In this document: positions 24,903 through 33,930 of the stretch, piece by piece
Numbering within the stretch: the first letter of the stretch is position 1
Layout of the letters: each line of letters begins with the position of its first letter
Assembly (NCBI GenBank): GCA_016214895.1
Contig: JACRMR010000012.1
Span: 62,001-126,000, forward strand
Origin: a candidate division KSB1 bacterium
Lineage (GTDB): Bacteria; Electryoneota; RPQS01
Direction of reading: 5' to 3'
DNA: 64,000 nt
Notes under the pieces: model-generated
Seen by the model: the letters and a program-made list of their open reading frames with translations, nothing else
Database searches by the model: none
What the model was told of the DNA's origin: nothing
Made by a program: the position numbers and the translations under genes

Positions 24903-24930
24903 AAAAACAGCATCGTAAGATGCTGTTTTT
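24903..24930. terminator. Bidirectional hairpin terminator beside tRNA-Pro
   Basis: A perfect 12-bp palindrome AAAAACAGCATC / GATGCTGTTTTT with loop GTAA. T-runs occur on both strands, so it can end the minus-strand tRNA-Pro transcript and any plus-strand transcript from the intergenic region. Confidence 0.88.
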
Positions 24931-24933
24931 ATT

Positions 24934-25009
<76 letters not shown>

Positions 25010-25088
25010 AGATGAGAAGTATAGCAAATTTTTCGGACACTCGCTAACCGGACTTGGGAAGAGACCGATTCCAGTGGCCCGAGGAGGG

Positions 25089-25164
25089 GCGGATCGGCGA
25101 AGAAGTGCAGATGCGCGCGGACGCGCACCCCCCCGGCTCCCCACTGGATGTGGGGGGAGTCCGA
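25089..25164. repeat. 76-bp direct repeat, copy 1
   Basis: First of two near-identical 76-bp units separated by 40 bp. It begins GCGGATCGGCGAAGAAG and ends GGGGGGAGTCCGA, and differs from copy 2 at about five positions. Each unit contains an internal inverted repeat CTCCCC/GGGGAG and a C-run. It lies between tRNA-Pro and a transposase remnant and has no coding explanation. Confidence 0.9.
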
Positions 25165-25204
25165 AACGGAGTCGGTGACTCAACGATGCCGGCCCACTGA
25201 GGAA

Positions 25205-25280
25205 GCGGATCGGCGAAGAAGCGCAGATGCGCGAAGACGCGCACCCCCCCGGTCCCCCACTGGATGTGGGGGGAGTCCGA
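25205..25280. repeat. 76-bp direct repeat, copy 2
   Basis: Second copy, same orientation as copy 1. The spacer and flanks are not conserved except for GGAGT just after each unit. Only two copies, without regular spacing, so this is not a CRISPR array; it resembles an interspersed hairpin-forming repeat family. Confidence 0.9.
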
Positions 25281-25348
25281 GTTGGAGTAAGAAAGAGGCG
25301 GCCCAGCAGGGTCGCCTCAACTTGCAGCGTCAGTACAATGTGATTTCG

Positions 25349-25783
25349 TCAAAAACCATTCAAACGGGTGTGGATCGTCACGCTGCGGCTCACATGACGA
25401 TTCACAAGGTCGCGAAGCTCGCCGGCGTCGCCGGTCAGCACGCCGCGCTCGGCCAGGAACCGCTCCACGACCCCAAAATCCTTGCCCGCCAAGCGAAGAT
25501 AACGCTTGACGGTGTTCTTCGAGAGGTTGTGAATGCGGGCTGTGGCCCGAATGCCCTGCCCTTCGAGGAGTGACTTGTAGATCTTCTCGATCGTGTCCCA
25601 GTCGAGTCGGCTGTCCCAGAAAGGAGATCCCTTCAGTTCGCTGAACGTCTTGCCACACGTGTTGCAGATCAGCAGGCGGACCTGCTTCCGTCCGTAACGT
25701 GTGTAAAGTGATATATTTCCATTCCCGATCTTGCTAAAATCGGAACATGCGGGGTTTGGGCAGGCGAAATGCTCATTGCTCAT
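25349..25783 (-). CDS. Zn-ribbon/HTH half of an IS1-like transposase (orphan or truncated)
   Basis: A 144-residue protein. The N-terminal zinc ribbon is CPNPACSDF...CNTCGKTFSE, followed by a helix-turn-helix: LLEGQGIRATARIHNLSKNT, then VKRYLRLAG. Full-length transposases of this kind continue into a DDE catalytic domain of about 150 residues; here the frame stops after the HTH and no DDE coding is seen downstream, where the 76-bp repeats lie. GGAG precedes the ATG at 25783. It is either a truncated transposase or a surviving DNA-binding regulator. No terminal inverted repeats were found. Confidence 0.6.
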   Translation of the reverse strand: MSNEHFACPNPACSDFSKIGNGNISLYTRYGRKQVRLLICNTCGKTFSELKGSPFWDSRLDWDTIEKIYKSLLEGQGIRATARIHNLSKNTVKRYLRLAGKDFGVVERFLAERGVLTGDAGELRDLVNRHVSRSVTIHTRLNGF

Positions 25784-25955
25784 GATTGGGACTCCGTTTA
25801 GGTATGTCGTATCTAATGTATCGGCACATGTGACCCTAACCTTTAACCAGACTAACCCACCCAGCGCCCCCGACGCGGGAAAGCGATTTGAGGCAGACGG
25901 CGGCAAACGGCCGGCCTTTCCGATAATACAGTCTCGAAGCGGGGTTCTCGCGCAC

Positions 25956-25984
25956 TTGACTATTCTTTGAGAAATTAGTAACTT
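25956..25984 (+). promoter_or_regulatory. Sigma-70 promoter of the tdh operon
   Basis: TTGACT (25956-25961), 17-bp spacer, TAACTT (25979-25984). The -35 box is good and the -10 box weak. It predicts a start near 25991, which places the tdh ATG at 26026 inside the transcript and excludes an earlier TTG as start. Confidence 0.6.
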
Positions 25985-26025
25985 CAGTAGTTTTGGCAAT
26001 ACCCCTTCCCGCATTCATCCCACCT

Positions 26026-27093
26026 ATGCAAGCCATTCAGAAACAAACTACTGCCGTCGGTCTCACCTACCTCACCGACGCCCCAACTCCTCAGATCGTT
26101 CACTCCGACGAAGTCCTCATCCGGGTCCGCGCCGCCGGAATCTGCGGCACCGACGTTGACATCTACCGTGCCGACCCTCCGCTCATGAATCGCATGCGCG
26201 ACAAGCTGCCGGTCGTGCTGGGTCACGAATTCTGCGGAATCGTGGAAGCCATTGGCAAGGGGGTGACCGGCCTGTCCGTGGGCGACTTCGTTTCCGCCGA
26301 GATGCACCTCATCTGCGGTGTCTGTCACAACTGCCGAACGGGAAACGGCCAGTGGTGTCTAAACACGGTCATTCGCGGCATTGATGCGGCGGGCGCGTTT
26401 GCCGACCACATCGTGCTTCCCGCACGAACGGTCATTCCGCTGCCGGGCGATTTGCCCGTGGAAATCGCCGCTTATCTGGATGCAATCGGTAACGCGGTGC
26501 ACACCGTGCGTTCGGTGGACGTCGTCGGCAAGGATATTGTGATTCTCGGCGCGGGTCCGATGGGCATCATGGCCACCGCACTCTGCCGGCTGATGGGCGC
26601 GCGGCGTGTTTATGTCAGCGACATTCACGACTCCATGCTCAAGATGGCCAAGGACGAAGGCGCCGACGCGGTCTTCAACGTCCGCGACGAAGCTCAACAG
26701 CGGGAACTCGTCAAGGCCGCCAAGTCGGATCCGCGCAAATTGGGTGTGGACGTCGTGCTGGAACTGTCCGGCCACGGACCGGCCTATCGCGATGCCTTCG
26801 CTACCATCCGCATGGGCGGCGAGCTGGCGCTGCTGGGGCTGCCGCGCGGCGACATCGCCGTCAATTTCTCGCAGGATGTCGTGTTCAAAGGCCTCACGAT
26901 CAAAGCGATCATCGGTCGCAAGATCTTCTCCACATGGATCGATATGCTGGCACTCCTCGAAGGCAAGTTCCGCGACACGTGTCACCGCATCGTCACGCAT
27001 CGCTTTCCGATGGCCGAGTTCGAGAAGGGTTTCAACACGAAACTGCACGGCGAGGGACTCAAAGTCATCCTGTTGCCGAACGCCGGAAACTAA
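26026..27093 (+). CDS. tdh: L-threonine 3-dehydrogenase (zinc MDR family)
   Basis: A 355-residue medium-chain dehydrogenase. Catalytic zinc ligands are in AAGICGTDVDIYR and GHEFCG; the structural zinc site is CGVCHNCRTGNGQWC; the Rossmann motif is ILGAGPMGIMA, with Asp in YVSDIHD suggesting NAD. The family also includes sorbitol dehydrogenases, but kbl two genes downstream supports threonine oxidation to 2-amino-3-ketobutyrate. The ATG at 26026 lacks a clear ribosome site. The gene opens a plus-strand operon with a permease and kbl. Confidence 0.88.
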   Translation: MQAIQKQTTAVGLTYLTDAPTPQIVHSDEVLIRVRAAGICGTDVDIYRADPPLMNRMRDKLPVVLGHEFCGIVEAIGKGVTGLSVGDFVSAEMHLICGVCHNCRTGNGQWCLNTVIRGIDAAGAFADHIVLPARTVIPLPGDLPVEIAAYLDAIGNAVHTVRSVDVVGKDIVILGAGPMGIMATALCRLMGARRVYVSDIHDSMLKMAKDEGADAVFNVRDEAQQRELVKAAKSDPRKLGVDVVLELSGHGPAYRDAFATIRMGGELALLGLPRGDIAVNFSQDVVFKGLTIKAIIGRKIFSTWIDMLALLEGKFRDTCHRIVTHRFPMAEFEKGFNTKLHGEGLKVILLPNAGN

Positions 27094-27156
27094 CGCGAAT
27101 GACGGGGTTGCTCATTGACGCGGACGCAATCCGCAAGTGCGCAGCCCCGTTCGTAA

Positions 27157-29169
27157 ATGAACGATCATCATTCCCCGCCTCCGATTGACGAAACGCCGGC
27201 TTCTCTGTTCAAGAGAATCCGGCGCCGACTCATCGGCGGGCGGCGCAATCCGTTCGATCCGAAGGTTTTTCATTCGATTTCGCTGATCGCGTTTTTTGCG
27301 TGGGTCGGAATGGGAGCTGATGGAATTTCGTCGGCCAATTACGGCCCCGAAGAGACGTACCACGCATTGCACGGTTATACGTTCCTTGCGCCGATCCTCG
27401 CGGCCGCCATCGGGTTTGTCGTTCTGATCATCTCGGCGAGCTACGTTCAGATCATTGAACAATTCCCGTCCGGAGGCGGCGGCTATGTGGTTGCGTCTAA
27501 GCTCCTGCACCCGCGAGCCGGTGTCGTGTCGGGAGCGGCGCTGGTCATCGACTACGCACTGACAATCGCCGTCTCCGTTGTTTCGGGTGTGGACGCAATC
27601 TTCAGTTTGCTGCCATCGCACTACGCAGCGTTCCGCTTGTTGACAGCGCTGGCGGCGGTCGTATTGCTCACATACATGAATCTGCGCGGCGTGCGCGAGT
27701 CGGTGGTGGTGCTAACGCCGATCTTCATCCTCTTTATCCTCACGCACTTTGGGTTGGTGTTTTACGGTTTCGTCAGCCATCTGGGCGCGCTGCCCGAACG
27801 CGCCGCTCAAGCAACTCTTGACGCGCACGGGGCGGCTCAATCTGTCGGCGTGTTCGGCTTAATCCTGGTCTTCCTGCAAGCGTTCAGCAAGGGCGCCGGT
27901 ACTTTTACGGGGATCGAGGCCGTATCGAATGGTCTGCTCGCATTGCGCGAGCCACGTGTGCACACCGGCAAGAAGACAATGGCATACATGGCGATCACCC
28001 TTGCCGTGCTGGCTTCCATGATCCTCATCAACTACTTTCTGTTCAACGTTCACGGTCAGACGGGTAAGACACTGAATGCCGTCTTGTTCCAAGAGATGAT
28101 GCAGAACTGGAAGGGATCCGCTGCCGTAGCCGGGCATGCACTGATGTGGTTTACGCTTGTGTCCGCCGCGCTCTTGCTGTTTGTTGCCGCACAAACGGGC
28201 TTTATTGACGGGCCACGTGTACTCGCGAACATGGCGCTGGATTCTTGGCTACCGCATCGCCTCAGCCACCTTTCCGAGCGGTTGGTCACGCACAACGGCA
28301 TCGTGATCATGGGCGTTGCCGCGACCGGGCTGCTGCTCTGGGCGGGCGGGAATATCACGATTCTGGTCGCGCTCTACGCCATCAACGTTTTCATCACGTT
28401 CACGTTGTCGCAACTTGGCATGTCGCGACTGTGGATACAGAAACGAAGAGAGGACCGACGCTGGTTCGTTCACTTGCTCATAAACGGCTTCGGGTTCGTT
28501 GTCTGCGCCACGCTACTCGTGATCATGATCGCATTCAAGTTTACGAGCGGGGGTTGGCTTACGTTGTTGGTCACGGTCGGTTTGATCGGGTTGTGTCTCT
28601 ACATCAAGAATCACTACGAGGCCGTCAAGCAGCGCGTCGCCAAGATCGACGAGATCCTGTCCACGCTCTCGTTCGGCGATGAGCCGGTGGCGAAGCAGAC
28701 GCTCGACCCGCATGAGCCGACGGCCGTGATTCTGGTCGAGAAATACAACGGCGTCGGCATCCACGTGCTCTTGAACGTGCAGCGGCTGTTCGGGCCGCGC
28801 TTCAAGCAATATGTGTTCGTTTCCGTGGGCGCGATCGACGCCGGACACTTCAAAGGCGTCGATGAACTTGCGGAGTTGAACGCCGCCATCAAACGTGAAA
28901 CGGACCGCTATGTCACGCTGGCACGGTCCTACGGACTCAAGGCCGACTCCCGCGTCTCGTGCGAAATCGACTACATCGCCGAAATCGAGCGGGTCTGCCT
29001 CGAGGTCTATGAAGAGTACCCGAATTCGGTGTTCTTCGCGGCCCGCCTGCTGTTCTGGAAAGACAGCGTCTGGTCGCGGATTCTGCACAATGAAACTCCG
29101 CTGACGATTCAGCGCAGACTGATGTTCCACGGCCTGCAGTTCGTCGTGCTGCCGGTTCGCCTGCAATAA
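27157..29169 (+). CDS. APC-superfamily amino acid permease with large C-terminal domain
   Basis: A 670-residue transporter. About 12 membrane helices span residues 40-490, with the APC-like motif GMGADGISSANYGPEETYHA in helix 1 and FPSGGGGYVVASKLLHPRAG in helix 2. A cytoplasmic tail of about 150 residues (EKYNGVGIHVLLNVQRLFGP) follows. The tail has alpha/beta character as in other large APC members. It sits between tdh and kbl, so threonine or a related amino acid is the likely substrate (inference). No clear ribosome site is visible at the ATG. Confidence 0.85.
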   Translation: MNDHHSPPPIDETPASLFKRIRRRLIGGRRNPFDPKVFHSISLIAFFAWVGMGADGISSANYGPEETYHALHGYTFLAPILAAAIGFVVLIISASYVQIIEQFPSGGGGYVVASKLLHPRAGVVSGAALVIDYALTIAVSVVSGVDAIFSLLPSHYAAFRLLTALAAVVLLTYMNLRGVRESVVVLTPIFILFILTHFGLVFYGFVSHLGALPERAAQATLDAHGAAQSVGVFGLILVFLQAFSKGAGTFTGIEAVSNGLLALREPRVHTGKKTMAYMAITLAVLASMILINYFLFNVHGQTGKTLNAVLFQEMMQNWKGSAAVAGHALMWFTLVSAALLLFVAAQTGFIDGPRVLANMALDSWLPHRLSHLSERLVTHNGIVIMGVAATGLLLWAGGNITILVALYAINVFITFTLSQLGMSRLWIQKRREDRRWFVHLLINGFGFVVCATLLVIMIAFKFTSGGWLTLLVTVGLIGLCLYIKNHYEAVKQRVAKIDEILSTLSFGDEPVAKQTLDPHEPTAVILVEKYNGVGIHVLLNVQRLFGPRFKQYVFVSVGAIDAGHFKGVDELAELNAAIKRETDRYVTLARSYGLKADSRVSCEIDYIAEIERVCLEVYEEYPNSVFFAARLLFWKDSVWSRILHNETPLTIQRRLMFHGLQFVVLPVRLQ

Positions 29170-29187
29170 CCACCACTTCCCGCCCCG

Positions 29188-30375
29188 ATGTACGGAGACT
29201 TCCGGAAATTCCTGACGGACGAACTGACCGCGATTCGCGAGAGCGGCTTGTACAAACACGAGCGTGTGATTCAGTCGCCGCAAGGCGCGGCGATCCGCGT
29301 GCGACAGGGCGTGGTGCTGAATTTCTGCGCCAATAACTACCTGGGGCTGGGTGACCATCCCGAGCTGGTCAGCGCGGCCAAACAGGCCCTGGACGCCTGG
29401 GGCTACGGCATGAGCAGCGTGCGGTTCATCTGCGGGACGCAGGAAGTTCACAAGACGCTGGAACAAAAGCTCGCGCAATTCGTGGGCACGGATGACGCCA
29501 TTCTCTACAGCTCGTGCTTCGACGCCAACGGCGGTGTGTTCGAGACGCTGATGAAGGAAGAGGACGTGATCATCACCGATGAGTTGAACCACGCGTCCAT
29601 CATTGACGGAATCCGGTTGTCCAAGGCGAAGCGGCTGATCTACAAGCATCTCGATCTGTGCGACCTGGCGGCGAAGCTCGGCGCCGCTCAGACGGCGCGG
29701 TTTCGGCTGGTCGTGACCGACGGCGTGTTCTCGATGGACGGCGATATTGCTCCGCTGCGAGCGATTTGCGAGCTGTGCGAGCAGCATGATGCGCTGCTGA
29801 TGGTGGATGACTCCCACGCGACGGGCTTCGTCGGCAAGACCGGTCGCGGGACACCGGAGTATTGCGGCGTGGAGGGACGCGTCGATATTCTGTCTTCCAC
29901 GCTGGGCAAGGCGCTCGGCGGCGCGTCCGGCGGATTCATCGCGGCGCGACAGGAAATCGTTGATCTGCTCCGGCAACGCTCGCGACCCTACTTGTTCTCG
30001 AATACACTGCCGCCGCCGATCACGGCGGCCGCGATCCGGTGCGTGGAGATGATCAGCGCTACGACGCGGCTGCGTGACAAGCTCGAGGAGAATACCCTGC
30101 ACTTTCGCCGCGAATTGACGAAGGCGGGGTTCCAGATCCGGCCCGGTGTGCATCCGATTGTGCCGATCATGTTGTTCGAGGCCAGTGTGGCGCAGACCAT
30201 GGCGGCGCGGTTGCTCGACGAGGGTATTTATGTGATCGGCTTCTTCTTCCCGGTCGTGCCGAAAGGCCAGGCCCGCATCCGCGTACAAATTTCCGCGGCG
30301 CACGAGACCGAGCACGTCGAGCGCGCCATCGCGGCCTTCACCAAGATCGGCAAAGAGATGGGAATCATCAAATAG
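29188..30375 (+). CDS. kbl: Glycine C-acetyltransferase (2-amino-3-ketobutyrate CoA ligase)
   Basis: A 395-residue PLP enzyme of the alpha-oxoamine synthase family. It has [15 protein letters not shown], the substrate-site [25 protein letters not shown], the PLP Asp in [12 protein letters not shown], and the PLP lysine in [13 protein letters not shown]. It cleaves 2-amino-3-ketobutyrate with CoA to glycine and acetyl-CoA, completing threonine degradation begun by Tdh. It starts 18 bp after the permease and is followed by a terminator. Confidence 0.95.
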   Translation: MYGDFRKFLTDELTAIRESGLYKHERVIQSPQGAAIRVRQGVVLNFCANNYLGLGDHPELVSAAKQALDAWGYGMSSVRFICGTQEVHKTLEQKLAQFVGTDDAILYSSCFDANGGVFETLMKEEDVIITDELNHASIIDGIRLSKAKRLIYKHLDLCDLAAKLGAAQTARFRLVVTDGVFSMDGDIAPLRAICELCEQHDALLMVDDSHATGFVGKTGRGTPEYCGVEGRVDILSSTLGKALGGASGGFIAARQEIVDLLRQRSRPYLFSNTLPPPITAAAIRCVEMISATTRLRDKLEENTLHFRRELTKAGFQIRPGVHPIVPIMLFEASVAQTMAARLLDEGIYVIGFFFPVVPKGQARIRVQISAAHETEHVERAIAAFTKIGKEMGIIK

Positions 30376-30416
30376 CGATTGCGCATCGCGTGCGCTCGAT
30401 CGCCTTGACTGCAAGA

Positions 30417-30442
30417 ACGCCCGGCATGCGCCGGGCGTTTTC
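30417..30442 (+). terminator. Rho-independent terminator shared by kbl and the methyltransferase
   Basis: 9-bp perfect stem ACGCCCGGC/GCCGGGCGT, loop ATGC, T-run on the plus strand. It lies between the convergent kbl and methyltransferase genes and may serve both, though the T-run favours kbl. Confidence 0.85.
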
Positions 30443-30463
30443 CATGACCGTTGCGGAAGCCGC

Positions 30464-31288
30464 CTATAGCGGCAGCCATTCCGTCTGATCTTTTTTCGCC
30501 CGATAGCGTCCGGTACGCGCGGTCGTGCGCTGGCGACGGGGAAGCGGATCGGGCGGCGGACTGAGCGCGATCTCCAGCAGCTCCGCCTGAGTCGCCAGTC
30601 CGCCTAGACGCCCACGACGTACCCACTCCTCGCTTAACTCAAACAGCAGGAAATTCCGCGGCTGATGATCACCCGAATCTCGCTTGGTGTCGAGGCAGGC
30701 AAATCCGGTGCTGCCCGTTCCCGCGAACGGATCCAGCACGATGCCGTGCGGATCCGAACTCTTTTCAATCAGCTGACGCAGCAGTTTGACCGGCTTTTGA
30801 GTGGCGTGCAGGCGGTGCGCAGAGGGCACGTTTTCGCAGTCGAGTAAGTCGCCCTCGCGCGGGCCGTTGAGGTGACGCGTACCCTTCGCCGCGAAGATGA
30901 TCATCTCGTGCTGCGGGGCGAACGAACCATTCAAATCGCCGCTGCCGTGGTTGTTCTTCGCCCAGATCAGGCAATTCTTGACCTTGAACAGCCGCGAGAT
31001 CGACCGATAAAACGTCGGGTACATGTCGAAGCGCGTGAAGCAATAGAAATGCGTGTCCGGCTTCAGCACGCGATGCATCTGCTCCACCCAGCCGTCCACC
31101 CAGCGCAGGTCGCCGTCGTTCTGAAACTTCGGCAACTTCTCGCGCGCAACACGTCGATTCGATTGATAGTCGATACCGTACGGCGGATCGGTCAAGACGA
31201 GATCGATGCACTCGTCCGGCACCTCATGCAGCAACTCGAAGCAGTCACCGCAGATGAACTGATTGCGAAAGCGATCCGGTAGGCTCAT
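30464..31288 (-). CDS. Solitary beta-class DNA methyltransferase (N6-adenine or N4-cytosine)
   Basis: A 274-residue N6_N4_Mtase family protein. The catalytic motif IV (TDPPYGIDY) comes first, near residue 35, and the SAM-binding motif I (LDPFAGTGSTGFACL) comes late, near residue 190: the beta-class order also found in CcrM-like and YhdJ-like enzymes. TQKPVKLLRQLI is the usual block preceding motif I. GAGGAG lies 5 nt before the ATG at 31288. No restriction gene is nearby, so an epigenetic or orphan role is inferred. The basic C-terminal tail (RRQRTTARTGRYRAKK) may bind DNA. Confidence 0.88.
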   Translation of the reverse strand: MSLPDRFRNQFICGDCFELLHEVPDECIDLVLTDPPYGIDYQSNRRVAREKLPKFQNDGDLRWVDGWVEQMHRVLKPDTHFYCFTRFDMYPTFYRSISRLFKVKNCLIWAKNNHGSGDLNGSFAPQHEMIIFAAKGTRHLNGPREGDLLDCENVPSAHRLHATQKPVKLLRQLIEKSSDPHGIVLDPFAGTGSTGFACLDTKRDSGDHQPRNFLLFELSEEWVRRGRLGGLATQAELLEIALSPPPDPLPRRQRTTARTGRYRAKKDQTEWLPL

Positions 31289-31350
31289 CTCGTCTCCTCA
31301 GAGAGAGGGTCACTCCGCCGCGAAGGCCGAAGTGACCCTGAACAGACTCG

Positions 31351-32247
31351 CTATTTCTTGAAAATGCCGCGTAACACCTGACCGGCCAGCCGCGGGTTTT
31401 CTTTCAAACGCCGCGTCGAATACCCGTACCACGACTTCCCGTAGGGAACATAGATGCGGACGCGATGTCCGCGCGCCTGAAGCTCGTCGCGCATGCGCGG
31501 CAGCACACCGAGCAGCATCTGGAATTCGTAGCGATTCGGAGTCAACTTGTGCTGCCTGATCAGTCGCTCGCTCGCGGCAATCAGCCAGTCATCATGCGTG
31601 GCGATCCCGACGTACGCGCCGCGCTCGAACATGCGATCGAGCAGCGCCACGTAGTTGTCGCGAATCTCCTGCTTGCCCTGATACGCGATCGCCTCCGGCT
31701 CGACATAGATGCCTTTGCAAAGGCGGAAATTCGCCGGTCCGCCATCGAGCAAGCGATTGATATCGTCGAGCGACCGGCGGAGGTAGGCCTGAATCACGAC
31801 GCCGACCTTGAACTCGCGACGAAGTTCATCGTACGCGGCCAGGGTGCCCGTCGTGTACGGTGAATCCTCCATGTCGATGCGCAGAAACGTGCCCAGCTGC
31901 GACGCCGCTTCGACCACGCGACGCAGATTCGCGCGCATGAATTGCGGATCGATCGACGCGCCGACCGCCGTCAATTTGACCGAGACGTTCGCGTCCAGCT
32001 GCTCCCGATGGATCGCGCTCAACAGGTCAATGTACTCCTCCGCGTCCCGCTCCGCGACGGCCCGCTCATGCACGAATTCGCCGAGCACATCCACCGTCGC
32101 CAGCAATCGCTTGCGGTTCAAAGCCTGCACGGTGCGAACCGCATCCGTGAGCGTCTCGCCCGCGATATACTGTGACGCCACCTTGCCGACGATGATTTTC
32201 GGCACGAGCGGCAGCGTTGCCACAACCAATTTATCGAAGATCGACAT
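31351..32247 (-). CDS. Proline dehydrogenase (monofunctional)
   Basis: A 298-residue FAD-dependent TIM-barrel enzyme of the PutA/ProDH family. Diagnostic blocks are VSVKLTAVG, FLRIDMEDS, LCKGIYVEP, YEFQMLLGV and the C-terminal VRIYVPYGKSWYGYSTRRLK whose arginines bind proline carboxylate. It oxidises proline to pyrroline-5-carboxylate; the second enzyme is not in the window. The ATG at 32247 is preferred because a longer frame would overlap the upstream gene. A hairpin (31307-31338, 8-bp GGGTCACT stem) without a T-run follows the stop. Confidence 0.93.
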   Translation of the reverse strand: MSIFDKLVVATLPLVPKIIVGKVASQYIAGETLTDAVRTVQALNRKRLLATVDVLGEFVHERAVAERDAEEYIDLLSAIHREQLDANVSVKLTAVGASIDPQFMRANLRRVVEAASQLGTFLRIDMEDSPYTTGTLAAYDELRREFKVGVVIQAYLRRSLDDINRLLDGGPANFRLCKGIYVEPEAIAYQGKQEIRDNYVALLDRMFERGAYVGIATHDDWLIAASERLIRQHKLTPNRYEFQMLLGVLPRMRDELQARGHRVRIYVPYGKSWYGYSTRRLKENPRLAGQVLRGIFKK

Positions 32248-32260
32248 AAGACGGCCGGAC

Positions 32261-32722
32261 TCAGAAACGATAGGATACACGAACGCCGGCCGCGTCCGGA
32301 TTTGCAGTGGGTCCAAGATCAGGCGAAATATCGAGACCAAGCAGGTGGGCGTCAACGTAAGCATCGCCCATCGATAACAGGACCGTGCCCGCCAGCCACC
32401 AGATCAGCTTGTTGCGGGAATTTCGGTAGAATTGCTCGTAATCGTGGAAGAACGGATCGGTCGAGGTTTTCGCGCCCATCATTAGATCATGATTGCGCGA
32501 GATCCCCCAGATGAACAGCCCTTCCCCGACGAAAAAGACGCCGGCTTTCAGGCGATGCTCGTTGTAATACTGGCCCCAGCCGGGGACCACGATCGAACGC
32601 AGCACCGCGCCCGTCGAACTCTTGAGCGGCTTCGCCGCGTTATCCTCTGCAAAAGCCGGACCGATGGCGAACAGGACCGCCAGCAGAGCAGCGGCAAGGG
32701 CTACGAAACGACCGCGAGACAT
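32261..32722 (-). CDS. DUF5683-type exported/membrane protein
   Basis: A 153-residue protein with a signal peptide (cut after PAFA) and the motif [20 protein letters not shown], typical of DUF5683. Two hydrophobic segments follow ([15 protein letters not shown] and [20 protein letters not shown]). Such small proteins occur widely in FCB-group bacteria and their function is unknown. It overlaps the ridA 3' end by 22 bp, implying coupling in one transcript. Confidence 0.8.
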   Translation of the reverse strand: MSRGRFVALAAALLAVLFAIGPAFAEDNAAKPLKSSTGAVLRSIVVPGWGQYYNEHRLKAGVFFVGEGLFIWGISRNHDLMMGAKTSTDPFFHDYEQFYRNSRNKLIWWLAGTVLLSMGDAYVDAHLLGLDISPDLGPTANPDAAGVRVSYRF

Positions 32723-33087
32723 TCGATTTCGACCAGCACATCCTTGGGCAACCGCGAGACCTCAACCGTGCTGCGGGCCGGCGGATCGCCGGGAAAATAA
32801 CGACCATAGACCTCATTCATCGCGGCAAAATCGTTGAAGTCCTTGAGAAACACCGTCGTTTTCACGACGCTCGCCAGCGACGAACCGGCGGCTTGCAGAA
32901 TCGCGTCGAGATAGTGCAAGACCTGCTCGGTCTGCTCGCGAATGCCGCCGCTCACGACGTTGCCCGTCGCCGGGTCGAGCGGAATCTGGCCCGCGGTGAA
33001 CACCAGCGTACCCTGAAAGCGAATCGCCTGACTGTAGGGGCCGATCGCCGCGGGCGCCGCCGACGTGGAAATTCGTTCGCGACTCAT
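32701..33087 (-). CDS. ridA: RidA family imine/enamine deaminase
   Basis: A 128-residue YjgF/RidA protein. It has [10 protein letters not shown] at the N-terminus, [13 protein letters not shown], and the active-site arginine and glutamate in [20 protein letters not shown]. RidA hydrolyses reactive 2-aminoacrylate made by PLP enzymes and trims toxicity in threonine/serine metabolism. The length matches the family. The start overlaps the stop of the preceding small membrane gene by 4 bp. Confidence 0.95.
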   Translation of the reverse strand: MSRERISTSAAPAAIGPYSQAIRFQGTLVFTAGQIPLDPATGNVVSGGIREQTEQVLHYLDAILQAAGSSLASVVKTTVFLKDFNDFAAMNEVYGRYFPGDPPARSTVEVSRLPKDVLVEIECLAVVS

Positions 33088-33278
33088 TGACGTGGAAGGT
33101 CCTTGAATTCAGCGTCTTTAATCTGATCTGCCGGGACCGATGCGCCGCCCGAGCGCGGCTGACCCTTCACCCGCGGATCGCCGCCGGGCTGAGCAGGCCG
33201 CGATAACAGGCGGGCCACATATCGCAGCACCAGAAAACCGGCCACCGCCACCAGCACGATGCGAAACAGGCGACTCAC
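33084..33278 (-). CDS. Small single-pass membrane protein
   Basis: A 64-residue protein: an N-terminal helix ([20 protein letters not shown]), a Pro/Gly/Arg-rich linker, and a C-terminal tail ending [12 protein letters not shown]. That tail recalls the DAEFxEL endings of short DUF4834-like membrane proteins in related phyla; this comparison is from memory. It overlaps ridA by 4 bp and the kinase gene by 4 bp, so it is firmly part of the operon. Confidence 0.7.
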   Translation of the reverse strand: MSRLFRIVLVAVAGFLVLRYVARLLSRPAQPGGDPRVKGQPRSGGASVPADQIKDAEFKDLPRQ

Positions 33279-33922
33279 AATTCCACCGGATTGAAATAGC
33301 GCGTTCCGACCTCGTCGCGACCCATTTCGCGGATCAGCAAGTCAAGATGCTCGGGAACGCCGACATAATCGAGTGTCGTCGAGTTTACGATCAGAAGCGG
33401 CGTCTCGGCATAGTGAAAAAAGAAGTGGTTGTACGCTTCGTTCAGCGTGCGCAAGTACGGTTCGGAGATTTCCTTCTCGTAGGGCCGGTTGCGCTGACGG
33501 ATGTTTTTCATCAGCCGTTCGGTCGAACTCTGCAGGTAAACCACGAGGTCCGGTTTGGTCACGCGCACATCCATCAGCGAGAAGACCTTCTCGTAGAGCG
33601 CGATCTCGGCTTCGGTCAGGTTGATGTAGGCGAAGATCCGGTCCTTGGCGAACAGATAATCCGCGACGACCAGCGGATGAAAAAAGTCCGGCTGCGGCAG
33701 ATCCTGCTGCTGCCGAAATCGCGACAAGAGGAAGAACAGCTGGGTCTGAAAGGCGTAGTGCCGTGAATCCTTGTAGAACGACTCGAGAAACGGATTGTCC
33801 TCGGGATTCTCCAGTACCAGCCGGCCGTTCATGCGCTGCGCGAGCAGGTTCGTGAGCGAAGTCTTGCCGACTCCGATCACGCCCTCGATGGCAATATAGC
33901 GCGGCGACGTGGATTCGCTCAC
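33275..33922 (-). CDS. Deoxynucleoside kinase
   Basis: A 215-residue dNK family kinase. P-loop IEGVIGVGKTSL, the lid/ERS region RPYEKEISEPYL and PDLVVYLQSSTERLMKNIRQR fit bacterial deoxyadenosine/deoxyguanosine kinases, which salvage deoxynucleosides to monophosphates. The GTG at 33922, 8 bp after the folK stop, is chosen; an ATG at 33970 would overlap folK by 40 bp. It follows folK in the operon. Confidence 0.88.
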   Translation of the reverse strand: MSESTSPRYIAIEGVIGVGKTSLTNLLAQRMNGRLVLENPEDNPFLESFYKDSRHYAFQTQLFFLLSRFRQQQDLPQPDFFHPLVVADYLFAKDRIFAYINLTEAEIALYEKVFSLMDVRVTKPDLVVYLQSSTERLMKNIRQRNRPYEKEISEPYLRTLNEAYNHFFFHYAETPLLIVNSTTLDYVGVPEHLDLLIREMGRDEVGTRYFNPVEL

Positions 33923-33930
33923 TGGGCCTG

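Noticed and set aside
25089-25280. CRISPR array
   Set aside because: Only two long units of 76 bp with a 40-bp gap; no short regular repeats or spacers, and no cas genes.
28513-30414. A 633-codon open frame on the minus strand
   Set aside because: Antisense to the permease tail and kbl. Low-complexity Arg/Asp/His composition, no motifs.
31307-31338. Terminator after proline dehydrogenase
   Set aside because: The 8-bp stem is real, but the loop is long and no T-run follows on the minus strand, so it is mentioned only in the gene entry.
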